Assembly: GCA_964425915.1 (NCBI GenBank)
Contig: CAYROO010000003.1
Location: 186,001-250,000, forward strand
Direction of reading: 5' to 3'
Source: Polycyclovorans sp964425915
GTDB taxonomy: Bacteria; Pseudomonadota; Gammaproteobacteria; Nevskiales; Nevskiaceae
Length of the DNA: 64,000 nucleotides
Both the position numbers and the translations under genes were made by a program. The notes beneath the pieces were generated by a model. The model was not told the DNA's origin, searched no databases, and worked only from the letters and a program-made list of their open reading frames with translations. Shown piece by piece: positions 44,243-51,886 of the stretch (position 1 is the first letter of the stretch; each line of letters starts with the position of its first letter).

Positions 44243-44679
44243 AACAGGAAAAACGTCCTCGATTTCCCGCGCAGTCGGTCATGGGCATCCAGGGCGAACA
44301 CGGGCTGCACTAGGGGAGGCCGGCCCCGCCATCCATGGCGGGTCGTTCGCAACAAAAAAGGGTCCACGATCTCGGACGCGGCCTTACGTTGCCATCCGTG
44401 GCGAACATGGACTGCACTAGGTGAGGCCTGCCCCGCCATCCATGGCGGATCGTTCGCAACAAAAAAGGGTCCACGATCTCGGACGCGGCCTTACGTTGCC
44501 ATCCNNNNNNNNNNNNNNNNNNNNNNNNNNNNNNNNNNNNNNNNNNNNNNNNNNNNNNNNNNNNNNNNNNNNNNNNNNNNNNNNNNNNNNNNNNNNNNNN
44601 NNNNGTGGCGAACATGGACTGCACTAGGTGAGGCCTGCCCCGCCATCCATGGCGGGTCGTTCGCAACAAAAAAGGGTCC
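44243..44679. repeat. tandem repeat array of about 107 bp units, interrupted by an assembly gap
   Basis: A unit containing AACAAAAAAGGGTCCACGAT, then a CCGCCATCCATGGCGG palindrome, recurs. Unit starts (at AACA) are seen at about 44243 (degenerate), 44351, 44458 and 44665 (partial). Starts 44351 and 44458 are exactly 107 bp apart, and the sequence flanking the N block joins in phase. At least four copies, one partial, lie between nqrM and nqrF; the number across the gap is unknown. The 107-bp period is not a multiple of 3 and no gene fits. Function is unknown; it resembles intergenic REP-like or minisatellite DNA. Confidence 0.88.
44505..44604. other. assembly gap (100 N) inside the repeat array
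   Basis: Exactly 100 N bases, a conventional size for a gap of unknown length. The base before the gap and the base after it are adjacent positions in the 107-bp repeat unit, which suggests that extra whole units collapsed at this point. Confidence 0.97.
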
Positions 44680-44699
44680 AGTGGACCCTTTTTTGTTGC
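44663..44699 (-). terminator. rho-independent terminator of the nqr operon
   Basis: Perfect 17-base arms (44663-44679 and 44683-44699) around a 3-base loop start directly after the nqrF stop. On the minus strand the second arm ends in CCCTTTTTTGTTGC, giving a U run. The distal arm (on the minus strand) is the same sequence as the start of each 107-bp repeat unit. Confidence 0.9.
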
Positions 44700-45923
44700 T
44701 CACCCCCCAAAGTCATCGAGCATGATGTCTTTGCGTTCGACACCAAGGTCGAGGAGCATCTTGATGCAGGCCGCGTTCATCATCGGCGGGCCGCACATAT
44801 AGTACTCGCAGTCTTCCGGCGCCTTGTGGTTCTTCAGGTAGTTCTCATAGAGCACGTTGTGAATGAACCCGGTGTAGCCGGTCCAGTTGTCCTCGGGCTT
44901 GGGTTCGGACAGCGCCACATGCCAGCTGAAATTGTCGTTCTCCTTCGCCAACATGTTGAAGTCGTCGACATAGAACATTTCACGCAGCGAACGGGCGCCA
45001 TACCAGAAAGTCATCTTGCGCTGGGTCTTGATGCGACGCAGCTGGTCGAAGATGTGGCTGCGCATCGGCGCCATACCGGCGCCACCACCGATGAATACCA
45101 TTTCCTTTTCGGTTTCGCGGGCGAAGAACTCGCCGAACGGGCCGGAGATGGTCACCTTGTCGCCTGGCTTCAGGTTGAAGATGAAGCTCGACATCTTCCC
45201 GGCCGGCACATCGGGCTGACGAGGCGGTGGGCTGGCAATCCGGACGTTGAGCATGATGATGCCCTTCTCTTCCGGATAGTTGGCCATCGAGTAGGCACGC
45301 TCCACCTTCTCGGTCACCTTGGACTTGTACTGCCAGATGTTGAACTTGTCCCACTCGTCGCGGAAGCGCTCTTCCACCGAGAAGTTCTTGTAATCCACCT
45401 CGTGCGGCGGACATTCGATCTGAATGTATCCGCCAGCGCGGAAGTTGACGTGTTCGCCTTCCGGCAGCTCCAGCACCAACTCCTTGATGAAGGTGGCGAC
45501 GTTGTGGTTGGAGCGGACCGTACACTCCCACTTTTTCACCCCGAACACATGCTCCGGGATGTGAATCTTCATGTCCTGCTTCACCGCCACCTGGCAGGAC
45601 AGGCGCTCACCCTCCTTGGCCTCGCGCTTGGTGATGTGGTTGAGCTCGGTGGGAAGGATGTCGCCACCACCGGAATCGACGCGCACCCGACACTGGGCGC
45701 AGGACCCCCCGCCGCCACAGGCAGACGGCACGAACAAGCCGCACTCGGCGAGCGTCGTCAGCAGCTTGCCACCCGTGGGCACCTCAACCGTGCGCTCATC
45801 ATTGATGAGGAGCTTGACGTTCCCTTGCGGCACCAGCTTGTCGCGGGCCACCAGGATAACCCCCACCAACAACACGATGATGCCGGTGAAGAAGGAAACA
45901 CCCAATCCGATTTCGAGCAGCAT
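44700..45923 (-). CDS. nqrF: Na+-translocating NADH:quinone oxidoreductase subunit F
   Basis: Electron entry subunit of the respiratory Na+ pump; NADH oxidation at the inner-membrane cytosolic face. The 407-aa protein has one N-terminal helix (about 5-27), a 2Fe-2S ferredoxin domain (CGGGGSCAQCRV, then RLSCQVAV), an FAD domain with RAYSMANYPEE, and an NADH domain with FIGGGAGMAPMRSHI and CGPPMMN. It is the last gene of nqrABCDEF and ends at a strong terminator. Confidence 0.97.
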   Translation of the reverse strand: MLLEIGLGVSFFTGIIVLLVGVILVARDKLVPQGNVKLLINDERTVEVPTGGKLLTTLAECGLFVPSACGGGGSCAQCRVRVDSGGGDILPTELNHITKREAKEGERLSCQVAVKQDMKIHIPEHVFGVKKWECTVRSNHNVATFIKELVLELPEGEHVNFRAGGYIQIECPPHEVDYKNFSVEERFRDEWDKFNIWQYKSKVTEKVERAYSMANYPEEKGIIMLNVRIASPPPRQPDVPAGKMSSFIFNLKPGDKVTISGPFGEFFARETEKEMVFIGGGAGMAPMRSHIFDQLRRIKTQRKMTFWYGARSLREMFYVDDFNMLAKENDNFSWHVALSEPKPEDNWTGYTGFIHNVLYENYLKNHKAPEDCEYYMCGPPMMNAACIKMLLDLGVERKDIMLDDFGG

Positions 45924-45952
45924 GTCTTGAATCGTCCGTTAAAGCGTGGCGC

Positions 45953-46558
45953 TCAGAGCTGGATGCCCGAGAACGCCATGAAACCAAAGGCCAACAGGCC
46001 CGAGCTGATGAAGGTGATGCCCAAACCCTGCAGGCCATCCGGAACATCGGAGTACTTCAGCTTCTCGCGCACACCGGCAAGCAGCACGATGGCAAGTGCC
46101 CAGCCAGCACCACTGGAGAACCCATACACCGCCGACTGCGCGAAGTCGTAATCGCGCTCCACCATAAACAGTGAACCACCGAGAATGGCGCAGTTGACGG
46201 TGATCAGGGGCAGGAAGATCCCCAGGGCGTTGTAGAGCGCCGGCACGTACTTGTCGAGCGTCATCTCGAGAATCTGTACAAGCGCCGCGATCACCCCGAT
46301 GTAGCTGATCAGCCCGAGGAACGACAGGTCGACATTGGGCAGCCCGGCCCAAGCCAGTGCGCCGTCCTTCAACAGGTACTGGAAGATCAGGTTATTGATC
46401 GGCACCGTCAGCGTCTGTACCGCAATCACGGCGACGCCAAGGCCGAAGGCGGTCTCGATCTTCTTTGAGATCGCCAGGAAGGTGCACATGCCCAAGAAGA
46501 ACGAGAGCGCGAGGTTCTCGACGAAAATGGACTTGATGGCGAGGTTAACGAGTTCCAT
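45953..46558 (-). CDS. nqrE: Na+-NQR subunit E
   Basis: Integral membrane subunit of 201 aa with six helices. SIFVENLALSFFLGMCTFLA carries one of the Cys residues that ligate the intramembrane iron centre with NqrD, and NCAILGGSLFMVERDYDF is the symmetric half. Sequence and length match the family. 12 bp separates it from nqrD and 29 bp from nqrF. Confidence 0.97.
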   Translation of the reverse strand: MELVNLAIKSIFVENLALSFFLGMCTFLAISKKIETAFGLGVAVIAVQTLTVPINNLIFQYLLKDGALAWAGLPNVDLSFLGLISYIGVIAALVQILEMTLDKYVPALYNALGIFLPLITVNCAILGGSLFMVERDYDFAQSAVYGFSSGAGWALAIVLLAGVREKLKYSDVPDGLQGLGITFISSGLLAFGFMAFSGIQL

Positions 46559-46570
46559 GGTCGTATCCGA

Positions 46571-47230
46571 TCAGAGCACTTCGGTGCGGTGGACCTGATG
46601 AATCTGGAACTCCGGCTTTTCGACCTGCGCCGGCTTCCACACGCGCACCACCCAGATGATCAGACCGATCAGGAAGAACGCGCTGGGGGGCAGCAGCATC
46701 AATCCGTTGCTCTGATACCAACCCCCTTCGGTGACCAGCGGCATCACTTCAAAACCGAACACCTTGCCGGAACCGAACAGCTCGCGGAAGAATGCGACGA
46801 TCAAGAGGATCGCGCTGTAGCCCAGTCCGTTGCCGATACCGTCCAGCAGCGCACGGCCCGGCGGGTTGCTCATGGCGAAGGCCTCTGCACGACCCAAAAC
46901 GATGCAGTTGGTGAGGATCAGCCCGACGAAAACCGACAGCTGCTTGCTCATGTCGTAGGCATAGGCCTTGAGCGCCTGGTCCACCAGGATGACGCCCACC
47001 GCCGCCACCACCATCTGCGCGATGATGCGGATGTTGGACGGGATCACGTTGCGGATCAGGCTGACGAAGAAGCACGTGAAGGCGCAGACGGCGGTAAGGC
47101 CGATCGACATGAACAGCGCCGGCTTCATCTGACTGGTCACCGCTAGGGCCGAACAAATGCCCAGCACCTGCAGAATGATGGGATTGTTGTCGGCGATCGG
47201 TTCGAGGATCAGTTTCTTGGCTTCAGACAT
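46571..47230 (-). CDS. nqrD: Na+-NQR subunit D
   Basis: Membrane subunit of 219 aa. NPIILQVLGICSALAVTSQM and FVGLILTNCIVLGRAEAFAM hold the two symmetric half-motifs with Cys ligands of the iron centre shared with NqrE. LDGIGNGLGYSAILLIVAFFRE is characteristic. Starts 2 bp after the nqrC stop. Confidence 0.97.
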   Translation of the reverse strand: MSEAKKLILEPIADNNPIILQVLGICSALAVTSQMKPALFMSIGLTAVCAFTCFFVSLIRNVIPSNIRIIAQMVVAAVGVILVDQALKAYAYDMSKQLSVFVGLILTNCIVLGRAEAFAMSNPPGRALLDGIGNGLGYSAILLIVAFFRELFGSGKVFGFEVMPLVTEGGWYQSNGLMLLPPSAFFLIGLIIWVVRVWKPAQVEKPEFQIHQVHRTEVL

Positions 47231-47232
47231 GA

Positions 47233-47982
47233 TCAGCTTCTCGTCACTTTGTCGAGGAAGGGCTTGTAGCCGGCATCGGACATCCAGTACCGGATCGTGT
47301 TGGTCACCCCGTTTGAGGTCAGGGTGGCGCCGGCCAATGCGTCAACACCATGCTCGTTGTCAGCGCTGGCGCCGCCCTTGACCAGTGAAAAGGCGACATC
47401 GCCGGACGCGTCGTAGATTTCCTTGCCTTCCCACTGGGAAGTCCACCGCGGGTTTTCCACTTCGCCCCCCAGACCGGGCGTTTCCGCGTGCTGGTAGTAC
47501 GAAATCGAAGAAACCGTGCTGCCATCCGCCTCGAGGGCCAGGAACGCATACATGGTGGACCACAGGCCGTAGCCATGCACGGGTAGCACGTATCGGCTGA
47601 CCTCGCCCTGTTCGTCACGCACCAGATACACCAGGCCATAGCGCGGCGCGCTGTTGATCCCGGCAATGTCCTCAGCATTGGACAGCGGCACCTCGTATTT
47701 GGCGGGATCAAACGTGGCAGGGTCGATGTCCGTTGCCACCTCGCCACTGGCGAACTCGATCACCTGGGGCTCGACGCGTTCAGCGAACACTTCGCCGACG
47801 TCGATCCCCGGTGCATACAGCCCCGCCACCTTGAGGATGTTGACCTGACGATCGAGCGCCCGGTTGGCCTCCTGGCGCGGCTTCAACACCACCGCGGCGG
47901 TCGACACCAGCACCGAGCCGGCAAGGCAGATCGCCAGGGCGATCGCCAGGGTGTAGACCTTGCTGTCCTTATTCAATGCCAT
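47233..47982 (-). CDS. nqrC: Na+-NQR subunit C
   Basis: Subunit of 249 aa with one N-terminal helix (about 10-32) and a periplasmic domain carrying covalent FMN. The flavinylation site near the C-terminus reads DALAGATLTS; the acceptor Thr of GAT is kept, although the usual Ser/Thr before Gly is Ala. GYGLWSTMYAFLALEADG and QHAETPGLGGEVENPRW are typical. The FMN transferase ApbE needed for attachment is not encoded nearby. Confidence 0.96.
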   Translation of the reverse strand: MALNKDSKVYTLAIALAICLAGSVLVSTAAVVLKPRQEANRALDRQVNILKVAGLYAPGIDVGEVFAERVEPQVIEFASGEVATDIDPATFDPAKYEVPLSNAEDIAGINSAPRYGLVYLVRDEQGEVSRYVLPVHGYGLWSTMYAFLALEADGSTVSSISYYQHAETPGLGGEVENPRWTSQWEGKEIYDASGDVAFSLVKGGASADNEHGVDALAGATLTSNGVTNTIRYWMSDAGYKPFLDKVTRS

Positions 47983-47997
47983 AACGGATTCATTCCC

Positions 47998-49215
47998 TCA
48001 GGCTGCGGCCGCCGACAGGCGGCGCTGACGGCGTGCGATATTGGCGCGCATCACCATATAGTCGATCAACGGCGCCATGATGTTGGCGAACAGGATGGCC
48101 AACATGATGGTCTCCGGGTAAGCCGGGTTGACCACGCGGATCAGAATGGTCAGTGCGCCAATCAGGCCCCCAAAGATCCAGCGTCCGGCATTGGTCATGG
48201 CCGCAGATACCGGATCAGTGGCCATGAACATCATGCCGAAGGCGAAGCCGCCAATGGTGATATGCCAGTACCAGGGCATGGCCGCCATCGGATTGCTCTC
48301 CGACCCCAGCGTGTTGAAGATCAGCGTCATCGCGATCATCCCCAACAACACCCCGAACACAATGCGGTAGTTGGCGACACCCGTGATCATCAGGAACGCC
48401 CCGCCGATCAGGATCGCGGCGGCGGAAACTTCACCGATGCTGCCCTGCTCGATGCCGATGAAGGTCTGCATCCAGGTGATACCGGCGTTGTGAACGCCGT
48501 CCATGCCCTCAAGCTTGGCAATACCCAGCGTGGTGGCGGAAGACCAGCCATCCGCGGCCGTCCACACCGCGTCACCCGACATCTGCGCCGGGTAGGCAAA
48601 GTACAGGAAGGCGCGACCCACCAGTGCCGGGTTGAGGAAGTTCTTGCCGGTGCCGCCGAAGATTTCCTTGCCGATCACCACGCCGAAGCTGATGCCAAGC
48701 GCCACCTGCCACAGCGGCAGCGTCGGCGGCAGAATCAGGGAAAACAGGATGGAGGTGACGAAGAAGCCCTCGTTGACCTCGTGGTTGCGCACGGCTGCGA
48801 ATAGCACTTCCCACAGGCCACCGACGATGAAGGTGGTCATGTAGATCGGCACCCAGTACAGCAGGCCGTGGACGAAATTCGCCACGTAGTTGCTGGGGTC
48901 GTAGCCGAAATAGTGCAGGATGACGTGGCGCCAGTTGTCGATCTGGGTCTGCCCCAGCGCTTCCATCGCCGTGTTGGCCTGAAAGCCGACGTTCCAGCAG
49001 CCGATGATCACGGCCGGGAAGGTGGCCATCCATACATAGATCATCACCCGCTTGAGATCGATGGCGTCGCGCACATGCGGGGCGCCGCGTGCCGTATCCG
49101 AGGGGGAGTAGAAGAAGGTGTCCACCATCTCGTAGACGGCGTAGAACTTCTCGAATTTCCCGCCCTTGGCAAACAGCGGATGAACCTGATCCAGAAAGTT
49201 CCGAAGTCCAGCCAT
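47998..49215 (-). CDS. nqrB: Na+-NQR subunit B
   Basis: Largest membrane subunit (405 aa) with about ten helices; carries a covalent FMN and lies on the Na+ path. GGTGKNFLNPALVGRAFLYF and GSIGEVSAAAILIGGAFLM are family landmarks. The flavinylation region at residues 222-228 reads DGWSSAT; Thr228 matches the acceptor, but the usual Gly before Ala is Ser. The ATG at 49215 has an AAAGG-type ribosome site. An unusual 110-bp gap separates it from nqrA; a weak hint of an internal promoter lies in its TTAATCTAG portion. Confidence 0.96.
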   Translation of the reverse strand: MAGLRNFLDQVHPLFAKGGKFEKFYAVYEMVDTFFYSPSDTARGAPHVRDAIDLKRVMIYVWMATFPAVIIGCWNVGFQANTAMEALGQTQIDNWRHVILHYFGYDPSNYVANFVHGLLYWVPIYMTTFIVGGLWEVLFAAVRNHEVNEGFFVTSILFSLILPPTLPLWQVALGISFGVVIGKEIFGGTGKNFLNPALVGRAFLYFAYPAQMSGDAVWTAADGWSSATTLGIAKLEGMDGVHNAGITWMQTFIGIEQGSIGEVSAAAILIGGAFLMITGVANYRIVFGVLLGMIAMTLIFNTLGSESNPMAAMPWYWHITIGGFAFGMMFMATDPVSAAMTNAGRWIFGGLIGALTILIRVVNPAYPETIMLAILFANIMAPLIDYMVMRANIARRQRRLSAAAA

Positions 49216-49325
49216 AACCAACCTTTAATCTAGTTTCGATGCACGCCACCACCCTACGCGATGACGCCACACCCGACGTGATGCCCCACTCCACACGGGT
49301 CAACCGCCCCCGTGCACCGCCCTGA

Positions 49326-50690
49326 TCAGCCCTCGGCCTCGATCTGCTCGAGGTTCTCGCGCAGGATCGGACCGAATTCGTACTTGCCGACGCAAACAAA
49401 CGAGCACAGCGCGAGATCTTCCTCGTCCAGCTCAAGCGCACCCAGCTTCTGCGCCATTTCGGTGTCGCGGACCAGCAGATAGCGCAGCAGCTGCGTCGGC
49501 AGGATGTCCAGCGGCATCACCGTTTCATAGGTGCCGATGGGCACCATCGCGCGGGGCGAGCCGTTCACATGGGTGGTGAACCCGAAACGGCGGCTGGCCC
49601 GCTGCAGTGCAGAGAACAGCACGTTAGCCTTGGAGTACCGATCAACCCCTGGGCGCACCCAACCAAACAGATCGCGCGAACGGCCTTCGGCCAACACGGT
49701 CACCTGGTTGTGGTAGGGACAGAGAAACGCGCTCCAAGCCCGCGCTGTCCGGCCATTGAAGACCGACCCGGAGAGCGCGCGCGCATCGATGTTGCTCTGG
49801 ATCTGACCGACGATCAGCTCTTCGACATTGGCGCCATCGCGGGTGCGCACCAGCCGCGGCTGCTTTACCAACGGTCCCGCCAGGGCGATCACCCGCTCGG
49901 TCGGCAGTTGGCCAGTGACGAACAGCCGCCCGATGGCGATGACGTCCTGGTAGCCGATATGCCAGACGGAGCGCCCCGGCCCTACCGGCTTGAGGAAATG
50001 GATGTGGGTGCCCGGGTTGCCGGCCGGGTGCGGCCCGGAAAACTCCGCCAACTTGAGGTTGGCCAGGGTCGGCACCGCCGCCTTGGCGCCCGGGGCCCGG
50101 CACACAAACACCTCGCCTTGGGTCAGCCGCGACACCACAGTCAGCCCGTGCTGGAAGGCATCGCGTGCGTCGGCGATCACCACTTCCGGATCGGGCGCCA
50201 GCGGATTGGTGTCCATGGCGGTAACAAAGATGGCGGCGGCTTGCGCTTCCACCCCCGGAACCTTGCTGAACGGGCGGGTGCGGAAGCGGGTCCACAGCCC
50301 CGACGCGATCAACTGCTCGCGCACCTGGGCCGGGTCCAGCGCCGCCAACGCCTCGGGCGTGTGGGCTGTGAAGGCCTCAGCGTCGTTGCCGTCGAGCTTG
50401 ATCACCACCGACTGCAGCACACGCCGTGCGCCGCGATTGATGGCCACCACCGTACCCGCGCCCGGGGCGGTATACAGCACGCCCGGATTGCGCTTGTCCT
50501 CGAACAAGGGGGTGCCAAGCTTGACGCGATCCCCCTCTTCAACGCGCATGGTGGGCTTCAGACCAACATAGTCATTGCCCACCACGCCCACCGTGGTCAC
50601 GGCGGCGGCGTTGTCGATGGAATCCTGGTGGGGCCTGCCCTCGATGGGAAGGTTCAAACCTTTCTTGATTGATATGCGCGTGACGTCCAC
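49326..50690 (-). CDS. nqrA: Na+-NQR subunit A
   Basis: Peripheral subunit of 454 aa, first gene of the operon. ISIKKGLNLPIEGRPHQ at the start, NDYVGLKPTMRVEEGDRVKL with barrel-sandwich character, and GPHPAGNPGTHIHFLKPVG are diagnostic. The end (EEDLALCSFVCVGKYEFGPILRENLEQIE) matches the family. The start is probably the GTG at 50690; no good ATG exists at this position and the ribosome site is weak. Confidence 0.96.
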   Translation of the reverse strand: MDVTRISIKKGLNLPIEGRPHQDSIDNAAAVTTVGVVGNDYVGLKPTMRVEEGDRVKLGTPLFEDKRNPGVLYTAPGAGTVVAINRGARRVLQSVVIKLDGNDAEAFTAHTPEALAALDPAQVREQLIASGLWTRFRTRPFSKVPGVEAQAAAIFVTAMDTNPLAPDPEVVIADARDAFQHGLTVVSRLTQGEVFVCRAPGAKAAVPTLANLKLAEFSGPHPAGNPGTHIHFLKPVGPGRSVWHIGYQDVIAIGRLFVTGQLPTERVIALAGPLVKQPRLVRTRDGANVEELIVGQIQSNIDARALSGSVFNGRTARAWSAFLCPYHNQVTVLAEGRSRDLFGWVRPGVDRYSKANVLFSALQRASRRFGFTTHVNGSPRAMVPIGTYETVMPLDILPTQLLRYLLVRDTEMAQKLGALELDEEDLALCSFVCVGKYEFGPILRENLEQIEAEG

Positions 50691-50837
50691 GTGCGGCTGC
50701 CGTTCAGGGTTGCGGGAAACATCGAGAGTTTACTGGATCCCCCTCAAACGGGCTAGCAAAGTGAGACTAAGCTTTCGTCCCCGCGCGCAGATCATTTGTG
50801 ATTAATTATTAAATAATAAATATATTAATCAATAATA
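50691..50837 (-). promoter_or_regulatory. nqr upstream region with an AT-rich palindrome
   Basis: The gap between the deacylase gene and nqrA holds an almost pure A/T stretch (about 50797-50838). GATTAAT at 50800-50806 and ATTAATC at 50824-50830 are perfect inverted repeats 17 bp apart, an operator-like layout. TTGATT followed about 17 bp later by ATAATT on the minus strand is a possible promoter. The rest (50691-50795) forms a leader of over 100 bp with nothing else recognised. Confidence 0.5.
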
Positions 50838-51884
50838 TCACTCATCCGGTGTGGCCCGCTCACGGCGCGGTCGCCGCCCCCGTCCTTCGGCGCGCATGCG
50901 CCGCTGCACCGACGCCGCATTGTCCTGATCGAGCCGCGCGATATGGAACAGCGCATCGCCCTCGTGCACCAGCGGCAGCCGCGAGCGGCCGATGACCACC
51001 CCACTGGCGGTGGCCGTCACCCCCACCTCGCGCTCGCCCAGAGGGTCGCCCACGACACCCAAGGGCATGCCGCGGCGCACCTGCGCCCCCAACTCCACAG
51101 ACGACCGCAGCACACCACTGGCGGGTGCCCGCACCCAGGTCGAACTGATGGCCACCACAGGCGGGGTACGCGGTGCGCGCGGCGGCGCAGCGATCATGCC
51201 CAAGGCCGACAGCACATTGCAGATGCCCTGCACCCCGATCCGGATCGCCGCCTCGTCGAAGCGCAGTGCCTCCGAAGCCTCATACAGCAGGACCGGAATC
51301 TCCCGTCGCGTGGTGAAGGCACGCAGTGTCCCGGGGGTGGGCTCGGAGTCCAGCAGCAGTGGCGCACCAAAGGCGTGGGCCAGCCGCAACGACTCTGGAT
51401 GGGACAGATCAGCGCGGATTTGCGGCAGGTTGGGACGATGTTGGGCACCGGTATGCAGATCGATCCCGTAATGGCAGCGGCCCACCACCGCCTTCAGGAA
51501 GTGGTGTGCCACCCGCGCCGCCAGCGAGCCGGTCTCGCTGCCGGGAAAGCTGCGATTGAGATCCCGGCCGTCCGGCAGATAGCGACTGTGCTGCAGGAAG
51601 GCCAGCGTATTCACCACCGGCACCGCCAGCAAGGTGCCGGACAAGCGCCGCAGCGCCGGCAGGCGCAGCAACCGGCGCAGAATCTCGACGCCCATGATCT
51701 CGTCACCATGCAGTGCCGCGCTGACGAACATCACAGGGCCGTCGCGCCGCCCATGCAGGACGCGCACCGGCATCGACACCGGCGCCCGTGTGTAAAGCCC
51801 AATGACCGGCAGATCAATGGTCTCAGCCCGGCCTGCGGCAATGGCGTGCCCGCCGATCTCGAAGGCCGCGCGTGGGATCGCCAT
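50838..51884 (-). CDS. succinylglutamate desuccinylase/aspartoacylase-family hydrolase linked to rimK
   Basis: M14-like zinc hydrolase of 348 aa. Zinc and catalytic motifs are SAALHGDEIMGVEILRR (HxxE), LPDGRDLNRSFPG and YGIDLHTGAQHR. The C-terminal part (about 255-325, WVRAPASGVLRSSVELGAQ) is a lipoyl-like barrel-sandwich domain common in this AstE-like subgroup. A basic tail (about 325-348) follows. It starts 2 bp after... upstream rimK ends, so the genes form a pair; a link to removal or processing of added glutamates is inference. Its stop lies in the AT-rich nqr control region. Confidence 0.85.
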   Translation of the reverse strand: MAIPRAAFEIGGHAIAAGRAETIDLPVIGLYTRAPVSMPVRVLHGRRDGPVMFVSAALHGDEIMGVEILRRLLRLPALRRLSGTLLAVPVVNTLAFLQHSRYLPDGRDLNRSFPGSETGSLAARVAHHFLKAVVGRCHYGIDLHTGAQHRPNLPQIRADLSHPESLRLAHAFGAPLLLDSEPTPGTLRAFTTRREIPVLLYEASEALRFDEAAIRIGVQGICNVLSALGMIAAPPRAPRTPPVVAISSTWVRAPASGVLRSSVELGAQVRRGMPLGVVGDPLGEREVGVTATASGVVIGRSRLPLVHEGDALFHIARLDQDNAASVQRRMRAEGRGRRPRRERATPDE

Positions 51885-51886
51885 GA

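Noticed and set aside
44243..44679. Considered as a CRISPR array
   Set aside because: The repeated unit is 107 bp with no alternation of short repeats and unique spacers, and no cas genes are present.
43613..44725. Frames passing through the N gap between nqrM and nqrF
   Set aside because: They depend on N bases and on a 107-bp repeat that shifts frame in each unit, so no real protein is expected.
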